Source of the DNA: Phoenix dactylifera
Lineage: Eukaryota > Streptophyta > Magnoliopsida > Arecales > Arecaceae
Direction: 5' to 3'
Length of the DNA stretch: 64,000 bases
NCBI RefSeq assembly: GCF_009389715.1
Contig: NC_052395.1
Span: forward strand, 620,001 to 684,000
The notes under the pieces are model-generated. The model made no database searches. It was not told the origin of the DNA and was given only the letters and a program-made list of their open reading frames with translations. Shown piece by piece: positions 1 through 13,965 of this stretch. Position numbers and translations under genes: made by a program. Position 1 is the stretch's first letter, and the number at the start of each line of letters is the position of its first letter.

Positions 1-342
1 ACAGAGTATATTGTACAAGACCTAAATGTGAACCCCAAACTTCCTTTTGATGATAATACTTTTGATGTCATAACCAATGTGGTATGTTGTTCATCTCTAT
101 TTCTCGTATTCTCTCTAATTGTTTTTGAATTAAAGTTGTCTTCATGAGTGTCTTATTGTCCTCTGGCTTTTGTTCTGTTATTTGCATTTCATATTATCAT
201 TTTCTTTGCTTGTTAAGTTTCTTAAAAGGGTTTGACTTTTCATTTCTTTTCTTTTCTTCTTTTTTTTATTTTTGTTGGGGGGCAGGGATTACTGGCATCT
301 ATTGGTCAATGCCATGACCTCAAAAACTATCAGTAGAATATG

Positions 343-439
<97 letters not shown>

Positions 440-654
440 CTAGGATGTACTCAAGTGCTTTTGAACCCAAATGCTTCCTATTGGAAACAATGATGCATCT
501 TTCAAAATGAAAATCGATACTATTGATCATGATCTATTATGTATAAAATGCCTATGGACATAGATCATGTTTAATGGTGTTAATTTCATTTTGAAAAGTC
601 CATCATTGATTTCCACTAGGAAGTATTTGGGGCCAAATGCATCGAGTGCACCCT

Positions 655-730
<76 letters not shown>

Positions 731-2574
731 GAATATTGTTGTGTCCTATAGAAGTAAGATGGCTCTATCTTCACTTGATGCAGCAAATGATCTGTCTTGG
801 GAAAAAAATACCTTATAGTGCAAAATGAGCCATATTAGAGTCAATCTTGTATAATTGAAGATGAGAAAGAAAAAACATTCTCCAGACCTGGTATATTTAG
901 CACACAAAAGCCAACTAGTAATCCTGTCAGTTATCTGCTTAAGTCTCACTCATCAACTTTACTTCTTAGATACATTTATTCTTTGGATAATTTTGTATTT
1001 TAACTTGATATTTGGATCTGAACATCTGTCTCTGATTGCTTCTGTAGGTTAGCGTTGATTACATGACCAAACCTATTGAAGTTTTTAAGGAGATGCAGCG
1101 GATTCTCAAACCTGGAGGTTTGGCTATAATGAGGTGATATACTTGTTGTTTTCTTTGTTTCCTTGTCTTCTTGGTCATCATTTTTTAGCTATCAAAACTT
1201 TTCCCTGATCTGGGAATGAAATTTTCTCATGAATCATCAAAGGCACAGGTGTTTTTTCTTTACTGAACTTAGTTTCGTCTCATGTTTGGTAACTAGCATG
1301 GCAAACCCATTGAGGCTCGAAGCATTATACATATTATATAAATATAAAATATGTATATATGTTGGAGATGGATCTCCTTTTTTTTCTCAATATATCAATC
1401 AATTATTATGCTTAACTAAGTCATTTACATATTAAATTATAAAGGAATCTCGTTAGATAAATTTGATGAGTTGCTCCATTGTGTTAGTCTGCACTCTAGT
1501 CTTGTAAAATGCATGTATGGATTTTTGAAATTTTCTTGATGCAATCAGATATTTTTCGCTTTATGTCTTATGTTCTATGAACTCAATTTTAGATCTGATT
1601 CAAGTTTTTACTAATGCTTTTACATTCTCAAACATGTTGGGCCTATTCTGTTCTTGTGAAATGTAGTAGGCTGGTCTATACCTAGAGCTGATCAAAACCC
1701 GTGCCGGGCCGGGCTCGGGTTGGGCTCTACAGCAGAAATTAGACTTGATGGCTATGCCCAGGTCCGGCCCGACCCGACTGTCGGGCTTAAATTTTTGTCC
1801 AGGTCCGATCTGACTTTATAAATCTGGTCCCAGGTCCGATCCGACAGGCCTGATTTTTTCTTTGTTTGAAATCTGGAAATGGGCCATAATGGCCCAATAG
1901 CTTAATGGGCTTTTTAAAACTGGATGTATTTTTCTACCTTTATTTTGTTTCTCCAATGGTTAATTGGGTTCAACACATGACTTGTGGGTCGGGCCTGGCC
2001 ATTTTTAAAAGTCTTCAGGCTCGGCCCAAATTTTGATCGGGCCGCTTTTTCTGCCTAGGCCTGACCCATGGGCCTTTTTTTTAATGCCCAAGCCCGAAAA
2101 ATTTCTGGCCGGATTGGGCGGGCTAGAAGGCCCATGCCAGAAGGCCTGTGATCAGCTCTATCTACACCTGAAGGGATATTTAAGCATACATATGAGGAAT
2201 TTTAAAATAAATAATAGTAGACGATGGTCAAGGGTGGTGTTAAAGATTTGTTTTTTTGACCTGTGATCCGGTGACATTTTTGTTTATATCATGATGCTTA
2301 TACTAAGTAGCCTGAAACAGGTGCTGGTGCAGGGAAGCACATCAAGGTTTAAAAGTTAAGAGGGTGGAAGTGTCTAGGAAGCATCTATACAAATTTATAT
2401 ATTTAAATTTTAATATTCATTATTGTAATTGTAGCCTTTTCATTTGCATATTTAGAATGTTCCTTGCCACTCCTCTCTCTTGCGCACCCCCCCCCCCAAC
2501 CCCTATACACACCTAAACCGACTCACCCACTTGAGAAAAGTTGGCCCAAGACTTTAAGAGCTAAGTCCCTCCCA

Positions 2575-2610
<36 letters not shown>

Positions 2611-5600
2611 CCTCACTCTTCCGACTCTCTCCCCCTCACTCTTCTCTTTATTTTCTCCCAACTCTCAAGAACCACGCACCAAGGTTCGCACTCTTCGTAC
2701 TTGACGCTGTAACGGTGCCATCTTGGTATAGTATCAATATGTCCGGTATAGGGGTCAATGTGGCATATCGATACTTGGTTCACTATCCTAACGTCTAAAG
2801 ATTTGGTATCGGTGCGGTATGATATGCCTGGTACACATTGGTATGGGATGGTACGGTATACCATGCATGTACTTCCCATTCCTTTCTCTCTCTTCTCCCA
2901 AGAGCCAAAGCCCTCCACTCCCTCTCTTCTCTCTCTCTCTCTCACCCCTCCCCCCCAACCTAAACCCACTAATTGTCCTGAGGATTGCCTAAGACCAAGT
3001 CCCTCCCTTCCAACACCTCTCTATCTCCCACTCTCTGCGTGCCCCAACATGTCATTCTTCCCCTTCACCTCTTCTTCCTCCTCCTCTTCATCTTCACCAT
3101 CCCACCAGCTCTTTCGTTGGTGCTGGTATTGCATGGGAATCAAATTTCGAAAACCCAAGCATAGGTCCTCTCTCTTTCTTTCTCTTGCTCTCTTTCTTGG
3201 CATGCTCCATCATGCCGTTCTCCTCCCCCTCCCTCCTCTTTTTCCTCCTCAATTCCCTTCCTCAACTCTGCTACCCTACCGCTGCCTCCGTTGGTGTTGG
3301 CATTGGCGCTGCCTGCAAACCAGACTCCAGAGACCCAAGCAGGAATTATGGCCTTGATTGCCTTCTGCCTTCCCCTAGGATCCTCTGGGTGTAGCATCCT
3401 TTGCTACCATACCCTTGCTAGACCTTGGCTCCACCACCCCGCTACCTGAGCCTGTCCGATCCCAACTCCAATTGCCTCCGATCGTGTCAGCTTATGTCTT
3501 TCGTGCTCTGCTCCATCCGCATCTTCAGATCAGTAGACTCTCTCTGCCCCCCACCCTCCTCTTTGTGATTTTGCTCCTCCACTTGTGATTGGGATGGTAC
3601 TCTCGACTTGTGATTCTAGATTGTCCACCTTTCAATACCTATGCAAATATGCTTTTGAAGCACAGAGCCACAATTCCAAGTCATGTGAGGTAGGTATATG
3701 AGGCAATTCCAGCTCCTAAGGTCTTATATATGCAGTGTAGTGCGTGCATGTGTGTTGCTGCTGTGCAAGCTTTCATTAGATAAGGTAAGCTAACTTTACC
3801 TTAAGACTACATAAATCTAAAATATCCTGAGTGATTGGGATAAATTAGTCAAAGAAACATATTTGGATTTGCTATAGTGCTTAAGTACTCACACACCATG
3901 GCGACCATGCTAGTGATGCTAATCTTGATTTCTTTGCATTCAAAGACATCTATGATCTAACTTCTTAAACAAACATTTTACGTTAGTAGGTGACTTGTTC
4001 CCCTTACTTTTTTTTATCTTATCTGATAAGAAATGTTAGTCAAACACTAAATCCATCAATTTGGTGAAAATTGCATATATGCTGCAAGAAGTGTATAGAG
4101 ATATCTGTAACACATACCTTTACATGTAAATGAATATAGTTATGTACCTCCAGATTCTGGTATATAATCTTAACCATTGTGGTTGATGCCTAACATCCAT
4201 ATTGCTATGTGACACTCTGCTGGTTTAGATGATATAATAAGTTTTCAAGGAAGTCTATGCCAAGAAACTCTTTCCCATTTGAGGAGATAAGGAATCTTGT
4301 GAGTCTTGGCAGCCTGTTTTCACCCGTGTAGGACAGACGATAAGATGCCTGACTGACAAGTTGCATGGCAAGCTCTATTTGCTGGAAGTTTCTTATTAAC
4401 ATTGCTTTGCACCTTGCGACTTTCAAATCTTCCAGTTGACCATAAAGTTACTGTTCGACATTCACCTTAAAAACCTCTCAAGGTTTAAATTGTCATCAAT
4501 TTAAACTTTTGGTTGAGATCATATCCATAGAGTTTCGCTAATATGAAATAAATATAGAGATTGTGCTGGCCCATGATGTTCTAACATCCTACCAATCATA
4601 TTTATAGCCAAGCCCTTTTTTAATTGTTTAAATATGACCTTTTTTAAAGCATACAATAACTAACCGTCTCTATTGTGGTTCCCAAATAGTTTCTCGAATC
4701 GTTGCTTTTGGACAAAAGCCATCTCTATTTGGACATCAACTGGTGATGTTGACCATGCTTGGATTGTTGGGTCCTATTTTCATTATGCTGGAGGTTTTGA
4801 ACCATCTACGGTATGTGTTCATTGTATATTTTTAATTAAATTATCGTATCTTTTGATATTATATATCTGATAATTTTGTTGTAACTGAATACTCTTGTAA
4901 TCTTTCCTATTTTGTTTTGAGGATTGTCTTGGTATATTTTGTGTAGTTGTTAAGCAATGAATAAATTTATTGGATTATTTGAATGAATGAGGTGGATTAG
5001 AGTGTTTAGACTAGGCGCATTCATGCCTTGATAACTTTGCAGTTTGTTTATGGCAGCCAAATATATTTTTAGTGATCAGCAGAAGCTTGCTCAGAAAGAC
5101 TGATGAATAAAACCTGGAATAATGTGTTGGAAAGGATAGTATATTTTAAGAATCAGAAGGAAGCAATTCTAGCTGGTTTGCTGATGTAAGATAATATGTT
5201 AAGACTGCTGGTTATCTTCTTTATCTGATCTGATATCGATTTTAGGTTTTAGAAGTAAATGACAAAATGGAGGCAGACTAATATGAAGAAGAGATTAAGG
5301 TTTAGTATCATGTTGCATAGAAATTTGAAACTAGTGAAGAAATGTAATTTGGAATACATCATTGATATTATAGGAAGGTGGATTGTAGAAAGAAGAAAGG
5401 AGAGGATAGGAACCAAAAATTACTTGACTATGTTAGATAATTATGGAGAATTTAATCCATACATCTTTATGTTCAAATTGTAGGTTATGCTTAGCATGTT
5501 ACCCTGCATTTTTTCATATCTAAAGACATCATAAGCGATGCCAGTTTTCCTGTCTTTCTGAATATAGCTTAATCAACTAATACATTCCTGTTCAATCTGA

Positions 5601-6834
5601 AACTCAGTTATCTCATTAAATTTCCGTGGTACCTTGCTCGGGGGTGCCATTGGGTTGAGTTGGGTCTGGGTTTGGGGAGGATTAGATAGGGGATTAAGAT
5701 CGAGTAGGGTTTGGGGCTGGGTTGGATTGCTGCATCAGGTCTAGTTTTTAGTAGTTCTAAAGTGGGCACAGGCAAAGGTGCGAGCATGTAGAAGCAGCAA
5801 GGTTAAAAAATTTGGAAGCTGGAAGCACCTGAGAAGCTTGCATACAGATAATATATGTATAATATATATATGTTGAATATTATATAATATATAACTTTTT
5901 GAGGGAAAAAATCATGCTAAACAATGGGATTTGAACCCTTGCACCTGGGTTCTCTTGTCTTCCCCCTAACCACTCCAGCAACCAATAATTTCGTTTACGG
6001 TGCAAATTTGCCACCACTTCTTGGGGTTTGGCACCCCTCCCTATTTTTCCCCAACAAATTTAGTTGAGTAGGGTTTGTCTAAGGTGAGGATTTATAAGTG
6101 GTGACACATATATATGATCCCTCTGATGGTCCATGTTGGTCTTCTAGTAAGAGCAGATATATATTGCAATAATCAAGTTCTTTGTGAGTTTGGTCGTGTA
6201 GGATTCTTTGGTCTTATTGGGGGACAAAAATTGGTCGCTACTCGGAGGAGTCCGGTAGGGAGTACTGAAATGTAATCTGAAGGTGAGATTTGGGGGCAAT
6301 CATTCTGCACAAAGTTTCTGTGATCCTTCTGGATGGTTTGTTTCAGAACAAAAGTTTGCTGTCACCATTCGTCAATGGAGCTGTTCATGGACTTCTTATG
6401 AGATGGTTGCTTAGGAACTTTTGATCCTATCAGGGTTCTAATAAATGAACAATTGATATTGTCCATCACTAATGAGTCCATAACAGTTAGTCTATAAATG
6501 GGATTTGAAGGTGAGATAGCAATTCTTGTGTCATCTTGGGGTATGTATGCTCAGAAGTTTGGTGCAATTGTTTGTGCTGAACCTACTATGGTTGGTGACA
6601 GTTGCTTGATAGGTTCACTTCACGTGATTGACCAGTATTTGATGTAACTCGAGATGTTGTTTTCATGCTGTATGATTGTAATTATTGCATGAAATTGTCC
6701 TAGAAATTTGTAATCGAGTCACCTATCATCTTATTGGCAATTGTTCTTCCTTGCAGGCTGTTGACATATCTCCCAACCCTGGGCGTTCGGATCCCATGTA
6801 TGCTGTGTATTCTAGAAAGCTAGAAACTGCATAA
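1..6834 (+). CDS. SAM-dependent methyltransferase (type 11), 3' part of gene
   Basis: Four coding exons are visible: 1-81, 1048-1133, 4690-4810 and 6757-6834 (TAA). All junctions are GT-AG and keep one frame, giving the last 121 or so residues; the start lies left of the window. The first exon encodes LPFDDNTFDVITNV, the acidic-loop region after the SAM-binding motif in class I methyltransferases of the Methyltransf_11 type. The second has the KEMQRILKPGGLAIMS segment typical of this fold. The rest (FSNRCFWTKAI, YFHYAGGFEP, NPGRSDPMYAVYSRK) matches a conserved plant-specific, uncharacterised methyltransferase family as I remember it. Substrate is unknown. The 3.6-kb intron between exons two and three holds a hAT-like MITE and pyrimidine-rich sequence; the first intron holds a fold-back repeat. 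No frame breaks are seen, so the gene is probably functional. Confidence 0.85.
335..735. mobile_element. Fold-back MITE-like repeat with microsatellite arms
   Basis: The left arm reads (TA)n at 346-387, then (GA)n to 438, then about 105 bp of unique sequence. The right arm is its reverse complement: unique sequence at 555-655, (CT)n at 656-693, (TA)n to 727. The unique parts align when one is inverted: CTAGGATGTACTC against CTAGGGTGCACTC, CTTCCTATTGGAAA against CTTCCTAGTGGAAA, and CTTTCAAAATGAAA against CTTTTCAAAATGAAA. It lies in the first visible intron of the methyltransferase gene. No coding capacity. No clear target duplication could be fixed because the ends are simple repeats. Confidence 0.7.
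1683..2160. mobile_element. hAT-type MITE with 8-bp target duplication
   Basis: The element starts TAGAGCTGATCA and ends with its perfect inverted copy TGATCAGCTCTA. It is flanked by TCTATACC (1675-1682) and TCTACACC (2161-2168), an 8-bp duplication with one mismatch, as hAT elements make. The interior is rich in GGCCCGA/TCGGGCC blocks, a common look for this plant MITE group. It is 478 bp long, non-coding, and inside an intron of the methyltransferase gene. Confidence 0.8.
2460..3600. repeat. Pyrimidine-rich interval with GGTATACC-type repeat
   Basis: This intronic stretch is mostly C and T on the plus strand, with (CT)n at about 2577-2607 and 2930-2942 and a run of Cs near 2490. Between 2680 and 2870 is a repeat that begins CAAGGTTC and is full of GGTATNGGTAC-like words; similar sequences recur at 33.58 kb and, inverted, at 56.7-56.88 kb. 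Open frames here come from low complexity and show no recognisable protein domain. Confidence 0.5.
5915..5990 (-). mobile_element. tRNA-derived SINE head (putative)
   Basis: On the minus strand there is an A-box-like TGGAGTGGTTAGG (5965-5977) followed by a B box GGTTCAAATCCC (5926-5937), the spacing of an internal RNA polymerase III promoter. No seven-base acceptor stem pairs around it, so it is not an intact tRNA gene. It lies in the last visible intron of the methyltransferase gene. The 3' end and target duplication were not resolved. Confidence 0.5.
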
Positions 6835-8830
6835 AGACCTATATTTTACTCTAAGTTCAGGGAAAGAAGAGCTTGGAATCTACCAAAAAAAAAAATCGAA
6901 AGAAGAGCTTAAAAGGTATAAAATTCTAAGGTTTCTTTGATGTGATTTTCACGTAAAAATGTCCTTTTTGTATGATATTTAGTTTTCTGATTTATGTAAT
7001 TAACATTTTCCTATTGATATTTTTTTTTTTTAAAGTGAATCTCTCTTTATTTCTCACTTCTCTTCTATCGTCGAGTCCTCAAGTCGATTTTACGGCCCAT
7101 GCCCCATCTGTACCTAATATCCAGGGTGCACTTTGGTGAGACTTTTTAGGCCTCCACCATGCTTTGCTTTGGCAGGTGTTGAGGAGTAATAGTCTCATAT
7201 CGGATAGATTAACGACTCTAATGGTGCTTATATATTTTTGGATCCATTCATCTAATTTTTTTAAAAAGGTAGATATTCAATCAAACATAAGCTACTCTAG
7301 AAAGTACTATTTTTTCATGATCAACCAAACATGCTAAAATCATTTTTTCAGGCATCATATTTTCAAAAATCATCTCTCACAAAAAAATGTTCTCATGAGG
7401 AAATTTTTTTTGCGCGAACCAAATAAGTTCTTAGCATATTTTTGTGAGGTATTCATTAGTGCAGATCAGTATCACTTTAGCTCGTCCGGTTAAGTCGCTT
7501 TTCTTGAATGCGATGTTACATGAAAGTAGGTGAGATAGCTTGCATGAAGCAATATTTATCAAGTCGCAGTCCTGGCATTTGAAAGAGAGCATGGCCCATT
7601 TCAAACAACAAGAAAATCTTGAGGCCTAAGGGCGCAACCCTTTTCTCTTGCAGCCCTATTCTCCAACTACGTCTATTATTTCTTCATTCATTTAACAGAT
7701 GGGGGGACATCATTTATCGAGGTGACATGAGTGGTTTGCTGATGGATCAGCCTGAAAATTGAGGTAGATGTGTGCCTCACCTATATTTCCATTCAGAAGT
7801 CAGAACAGATTCAATTCAGTGATCTTGTCTTAAAGTTGTTCATTTAATTTTCGGACCAGCAAATCTACTATGTTTCCAACTTTCAAGAATAAAATAGGAC
7901 ACCTTTTTAACTGGATGGTGTATCCAATCAAGAGCAGTATTTGTTGCCTGTCCACAATCCTTATCACTTCTTTTCTGGCTCGAGATTTCTCAAAATATGG
8001 GCGGCGTTCATCGCTTGAAAAGAAGATACTTTGGCATCCAAATGGGTCCTTGCTTGCAATAATAGTACATGATTTTGACGTCACTTCGATATTTTGGTGG
8101 ACAGCTGATGGTGAGATGAACTGGAATCTCAGAAAATCAACATTTCGGAATATTGGCCGGTGCTAGAAAACTCACATTAGCTGTTTCTTTAAGTGTGTAA
8201 GATTTTGATTTTGATGTTGACTTGTTAAAATCAATTTAAGATTGTAAAAAAGAAAGATAGGAAGATCTCAATGATATCCTGTTTAGGGTAACAGCTGATA
8301 TCTCGAACATATGATCCTGTTTGCCGAGATAATAAAATTTCAATTAAATTATAAATTTATTTTGAAGTCTGTGTTTGTTATATTTACATCCAATAGTTTA
8401 TAAAATATACACTTACATTCCATTAAATTAACGGCATTAGTGAAACTATTTTTGTGTTAGAAATTAGATGCATATTTTTTTTTATATTCTTAGGTAGTTG
8501 TTATATCGCTTAAGCTTATTTTTGTTATTTTTTGAATTTTTTCTGATGCGGCATTTGGATCCCATTTAATGTTAATGATTTGACTAACGTTCTGTTAAAT
8601 TATGAGTTAAAGTATTGAATAAAAATAAATTGTATGGGGATAAGTGCAAATTTTTCAAATTATTGAATATAAATATAATTTATATTTAATTTTTTAAAAA
8701 AATAAAATTTACTCAATAATTTATTCTATTGCTGCGTCCCTAATATCAGCAGAGATAAAAATCTTGCTCCAGTCCTCCATGACACCAGTTTGTCCCTGTT
8801 TGGAAGTTGAGGAAGCCAACGTCTTGTGAG
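6835..8830. other. Intergenic; 3' flank of methyltransferase gene and MITE fragment
   Basis: No gene supported. The first few hundred bases are probably 3' UTR. At 7260-7440 is a fragment resembling the right half of the MITE at 47.0 kb: both carry AATCAAACATAA near the start and end with GCGAACCAAA followed by GAGTCTTTAG or TAAGTTCTTAG. The open frame around 7870-8166 has no recognisable domain. 8360-8740 is very AT-rich. Confidence 0.6.
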
Positions 8831-8845
8831 TGAAAAAAAAAATAA

Positions 8846-9240
8846 TGCCACCAAGGTGGTAGCCTAGTGGTACTGGGCAGCAATTCTAACCACAAGGTCT
8901 CAAGTTCGAATAGCTGCGGCGACGATTAAATTGTGGACCGGAGCTCACTACTTTGGCCACTGCTTGGACTTGTGGTGTAGGACCGCTCTTGAACCGCTAG
9001 TAGCCGGGGTGGTGCCGGGTGTGACGTACTCACACGTGGGACTCGAGCCAGAGCTCAGAGGAGTAGCTGAGCCGGGCCCACGGGTGGGGAGGGTATGAGT
9101 AAAACCGGTCGGGGTGCCCAACACACGGCCATTTCTGCCCGCATCGAACATTCTCCTGGCGGGACGGGGGCCCAGTGGGGGCTGCTACGCGGGGGTGGGC
9201 TTGTCCCTTCCTCCCCCCTACCCCTTTTTTTTTTTTTAGC
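8846..9240 (+). mobile_element. SINE with pol III A and B boxes and flanking duplication
   Basis: A tRNA-like head has an A box TAGCCTAGTGGT (8860-8871) and a B-box-like CAAGTTCGAATAG (8901-8913). A GC-rich body of about 300 bp follows, then a T run (9225-9237). A-rich sequence ending in TAAT stands on both sides (8832-8845 and 9241-9256) and could be the target-site duplication, though A-rich repeats can match by chance. Length of about 395 bp is long for a plant SINE but not out of range. GC content is far above its flanks. Confidence 0.65.
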
Positions 9241-9607
9241 AAAAAAAAAAAATAATAATAAAATTCAAAGGGAGATACTTGTTATTTCACGGAGACAAGC
9301 CTACCCTAAGAAATCTAGCCCTCGGAACCCTGACTTAGTTCCACGCGTCATCTCACCTCGTGGTACATGGACCCCCGCGATTTCAGAGATTCGCCAGCTT
9401 GGAAGATGCATGCAGTCCCTTTCGCACGCGCTCACACGTGCACGCAGGTGTCACACGACAATGCCTGATATAAACTAATCATAATTTGGGGACCCCTCAC
9501 AATATGCCATCTATAGTTTACAAGCTTTTAAATACCCATAGTTATTTAACCATCATCATATTATCATAGTATAATATTGTACACTTTTGTTCATGTTTCC
9601 CTCGTAA

Positions 9608-9610
<3 letters not shown>

Positions 9611-9652
<42 letters not shown>
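9611..9652. repeat. (TA)n microsatellite, left part
   Basis: A pure TA run that ends exactly where the TRIM element starts; the run resumes at 10300 after the element, so the two were probably one array before insertion. Confidence 0.9.
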
Positions 9653-10411
<759 letters not shown>

Positions 10412-11175
10412 ACTCTCATATTATCCTTTGCTTGACAGCAGATGTAACGGTTGCAAGCAGATTGGGTTGGATCATGCACTTTTTTTTAAGATGGTATTGA
10501 GTTCAATATTACTTTGCTGACATAGAGATTCTTTGAATGAAATTAGATTTATAATTATCAAAAATGTAAGCCATAAGAATATTGTAAATCAAATATTTAA
10601 CTATATCTTAAACATATTATACTGAAAAATAACAATTGACGGCATCTAGTCATTATCAACAATCTATCTAATCTACTTGAAATAAGTTATATATAAATAT
10701 TTTTTATGTATGCTTAATCCAAAATAACTTGCTTTATGATTGGATGGTTCCAGATTGGAAAGGGATTGATTCAATCCTTACAACCTCCCCGGCCATTATA
10801 TTTATTTTATTACTAAACAACAATTGTCGTGGGGCTCCGTCTTTTGCGGGTTCGCATGTTCTTGAAAATTTTGCCATGGACGTAACCAACCAGAGGAGCC
10901 GAAGGCAGAAAAGGTTGGTGCAATGATAAGGTCTGCATGAGAAAAAAATCAGAGGAACACGTGATTACTTGGGCTATGATCCCTACAAAGATACTTACGC
11001 ATCTAACATCGGAGAGGACTTTGTGATCACACTCCCACTTGTGACAAAAAAAAAAAAAAAGAGAGAGGGAGAGGGAGAAGTCCATCCCATCCCTCTCAAT
11101 TACATCAATGCACTCAATTCACAGCCAGTGCTCCAACTATTCTCAAATTATATCTATTCTACACCAGCAGTCCTT

Positions 11176-11710
11176 GACCCCATTTGGCAGAGCTTTCGGA
11201 AGTAGAACTTTTATAAAAAAACTATTTGCTGTTTAGTAACTACATTTCTAAAATGTTGTGGGATTTTAATATGTATTTGTTAAACAAACTGAGAAAAGTA
11301 CTTTTAGTATGACAAAATGATCATGAAAGACATTGCATAGTATTATACAACATAGTATAATAAAATATAATATGTATTAATACATAAATATATAATATAG
11401 TAATATAATATTGTATACAATAGCATAATAATATAATATAATTTGCTATTATATAACATAATATATTAATGTATTAACATATAATGTAATATAATATTAT
11501 ATTTATAATATAATATCCTAATAAAGATATAAAATATTATAATTATTATCATTATATATTATTATTATTATTTTGTATAATTATTATATTTTATTATGGG
11601 TATTTTTATCCAAAAAAAATTATAACTCAAAACAGTTTTCCAACGGGACCTAAAATTGCTTCTTTTTTCTTTTTGTTGGAGCCCTACAATAGCTCTGCTA
11701 AACGGGCCTC
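11176..11710. mobile_element. MITE with terminal inverted repeats around AT-rich core
   Basis: The left end GACCCCATTTGGCAGAGCT (11176-11194) pairs with the right end AGCTCTGCTAAACGGGCCTC (11691-11710) with several mismatches. Between them, 11330-11585 is almost pure A/T with ATAATATAAT-like words. No reliable target duplication is visible. Non-coding. Confidence 0.5.
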
Positions 11711-13880
11711 TAATACTTGCATGTTTCACTCCTGATAAACTCCTTATATTTCTCACTTCTAATACTTGCAAAATCAATCTATGCATTAATCGATCTTGTT
11801 AGGTGTTCATACACTAAACAAAAGGCATGGAAACACTTTATTAATTTTGATGGTCGCTAATGCTGCATCTCATAAAAATGAGAGCATATTGATATAAACT
11901 CCTTCACATATGTGTACTTTTGATCTTGAGCACTTGTATACTTGCTGAAAAGAACTGATTGCTTGTATGTGTGCAATTTAGTCGATATAAATAATATCTG
12001 AGAGGCCTATGATATCTAGATCCATCGATCTTTCTTTTAGTTTCATCATGAAAGCATACTACCGGGATTATAATTTGAGCAACACAATCTGTACATTGGC
12101 GACTCAGACATTTTTTTTCCCTTGTGACTGATCAGGGTCCAGCTCCATCATGTATGTATCGAAAGAGACAATGTCAGCAAAGTCGTGAATTTTTGCATCA
12201 TGTAACATCGACTTCAAAATAACCCGAAGATCTTGACATGATTATATTGTTCATGAGGCTTGTGACAGTTGCCCCCCATTATATGAGGGTGTGTGATTCT
12301 TCACTCAACTATACTGCTATAACTGTGTTCTGCATCTGCTAGAAGTAAAGCCTTAGTTGAAATGATCTGTTGTATTCTGTATTTGGTAAGTAGCCTAATT
12401 AATGCACAAATTTCTACAAGCAAACACACCTTCAGAAGGCACGAAGAAAATCTTCTCGGGGTGCAGTTCATGTTCAAGATCATCTATCAAGAAATAATTG
12501 TTAGATGAATTGTTGCAAGACAATATTCTATGCTGAGAACCCTGATGCTTCTCTATTTAGAGCCCTGCAGCCCGCTGTCAAGTTCCCTAGAAACTCGTCT
12601 TATTCTTTTGTATCTCCACATGGTAATTGGCTTCTTTTTGATCATTAGAATGTATCCATGAATCATAGTAAATTGCAAAAGAAAAAGGAGTTCATTTGTC
12701 TTGCATTTTGTTTAAAATTTATTTCCTTATTTCCAGTGATTAGGATGAAACCTGTATATTTAAATGCTATAGAACATGTTGCTTGGATTTCTGTTCATGT
12801 ACATTGATGGGTGACTTTCAAACTGGGCATGATAGCATGACTAACGGGCATAAACAACGATCCATGTGCAATAATTGAGGTTGGGGGTGAAAAGATAGAA
12901 ATCGGAAGTGCAGAACTTGGATATATATATAATGGTACTTTGGAAGTGTCAGTAAGCAGTCTTTTATAAGGACACAAGAAAATATTGCTGATTTAAGGTC
13001 CAAACAACTTGACAAGATGCAGTCAATATTAATGGACATCTGATAAACCTTTCTTTTCTCAAGGAAAAAGAAAAGGTGCAGTTATTGGTTGTATTTGTGA
13101 AGGACAAGGATGATTAATCTCTTACTCGATTGCGTTTAGATTAATCGCATTGGTTTCATGTAGCTAAGCTTCAATTTGGAGTCCTTTTACCTTCAATTTT
13201 TATGTCAACTAGCATCTTTTTCTTATTTCAAATTAACTAAATTGTGATTGAAGGAGGTTTCGGTCCATATATAGGTCAATTTCTTACTTGGCGAACAAAT
13301 CTATGGTGCATGGCCATGCATCAGATTTTTATGCAGGTATGTACGTCTCTCTGCATGCATGAATCTCAAGGCAAGTCTCGACATGGTAGAATCCTTGAAC
13401 CATTGCTTATGGAGGCAAGTCTCAATGAGCCAACGTTCATCAAAGCAAGTCTTAGGTGCGTGGCATGTACTAGATTTCCTTCTACGGTCGGTCGGTCGGC
13501 GACATGAAATTTTAATATGCAGGCATTTCTCCATACATGTGCATATTTACATTTGAATATTGCATATTTTCTATTTCCATGCACTGGTCTTCATATGCCA
13601 TTCACTGCATGCCCACTCGCAATTCTCATACAGAAATCTCCATGCACATGCATTCACATGAATGTACCAAGTCACAAGTCATGTGTGTCTCTGTTCTAAG
13701 CCTACTTCTTCTTCACATGCTGCACTGCACTGATTAAACTGACAATCCCATTACTTAACATTCATAAAATCCAATCCTTGTATTAGGTCTCCAACATCAT
13801 TCAAAAGCAGTCAGTGGCTATTATCCAAAACTCACCGGGTTGAAAGCATCGATATAGTCCAAGAATATACAAACATACAT

Positions 13881-13924
13881 ACATATCTCTCTCTCTCTCT
13901 CTATATATATATATACACATATAC

Positions 13925-13961
<37 letters not shown>

Positions 13962-13965
13962 ATGT
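13881..13965. repeat. Compound microsatellite (TC)n(TA)n(CATA)n(TA)n
   Basis: Simple repeats run in series: TC, then TA, then CATA tetranucleotides, then TA. Confidence 0.9.

Noticed and set aside
2758..3357. 199-codon open frame on the plus strand
   Set aside because: It lies in a pyrimidine-rich repeat inside the methyltransferase intron, has low-complexity Ser/Pro/Leu runs and no domain.
4205..4426. 73-codon minus-strand frame inside the methyltransferase intron
   Set aside because: The text looks more protein-like than most, but I recognise no family and see no flanking splice structure.
5915..5990. Minus-strand tRNA gene
   Set aside because: A and B boxes are present but no acceptor stem or clear anticodon arm; kept only as a SINE-like head.
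7830..8166. Possible small gene
   Set aside because: Open on both strands for about 85-98 codons but with no family resemblance and no supporting splice or start context.
8860..8913. Plus-strand tRNA gene
   Set aside because: tRNA-like head continues into a long body with a T run; cloverleaf pairing is not complete.
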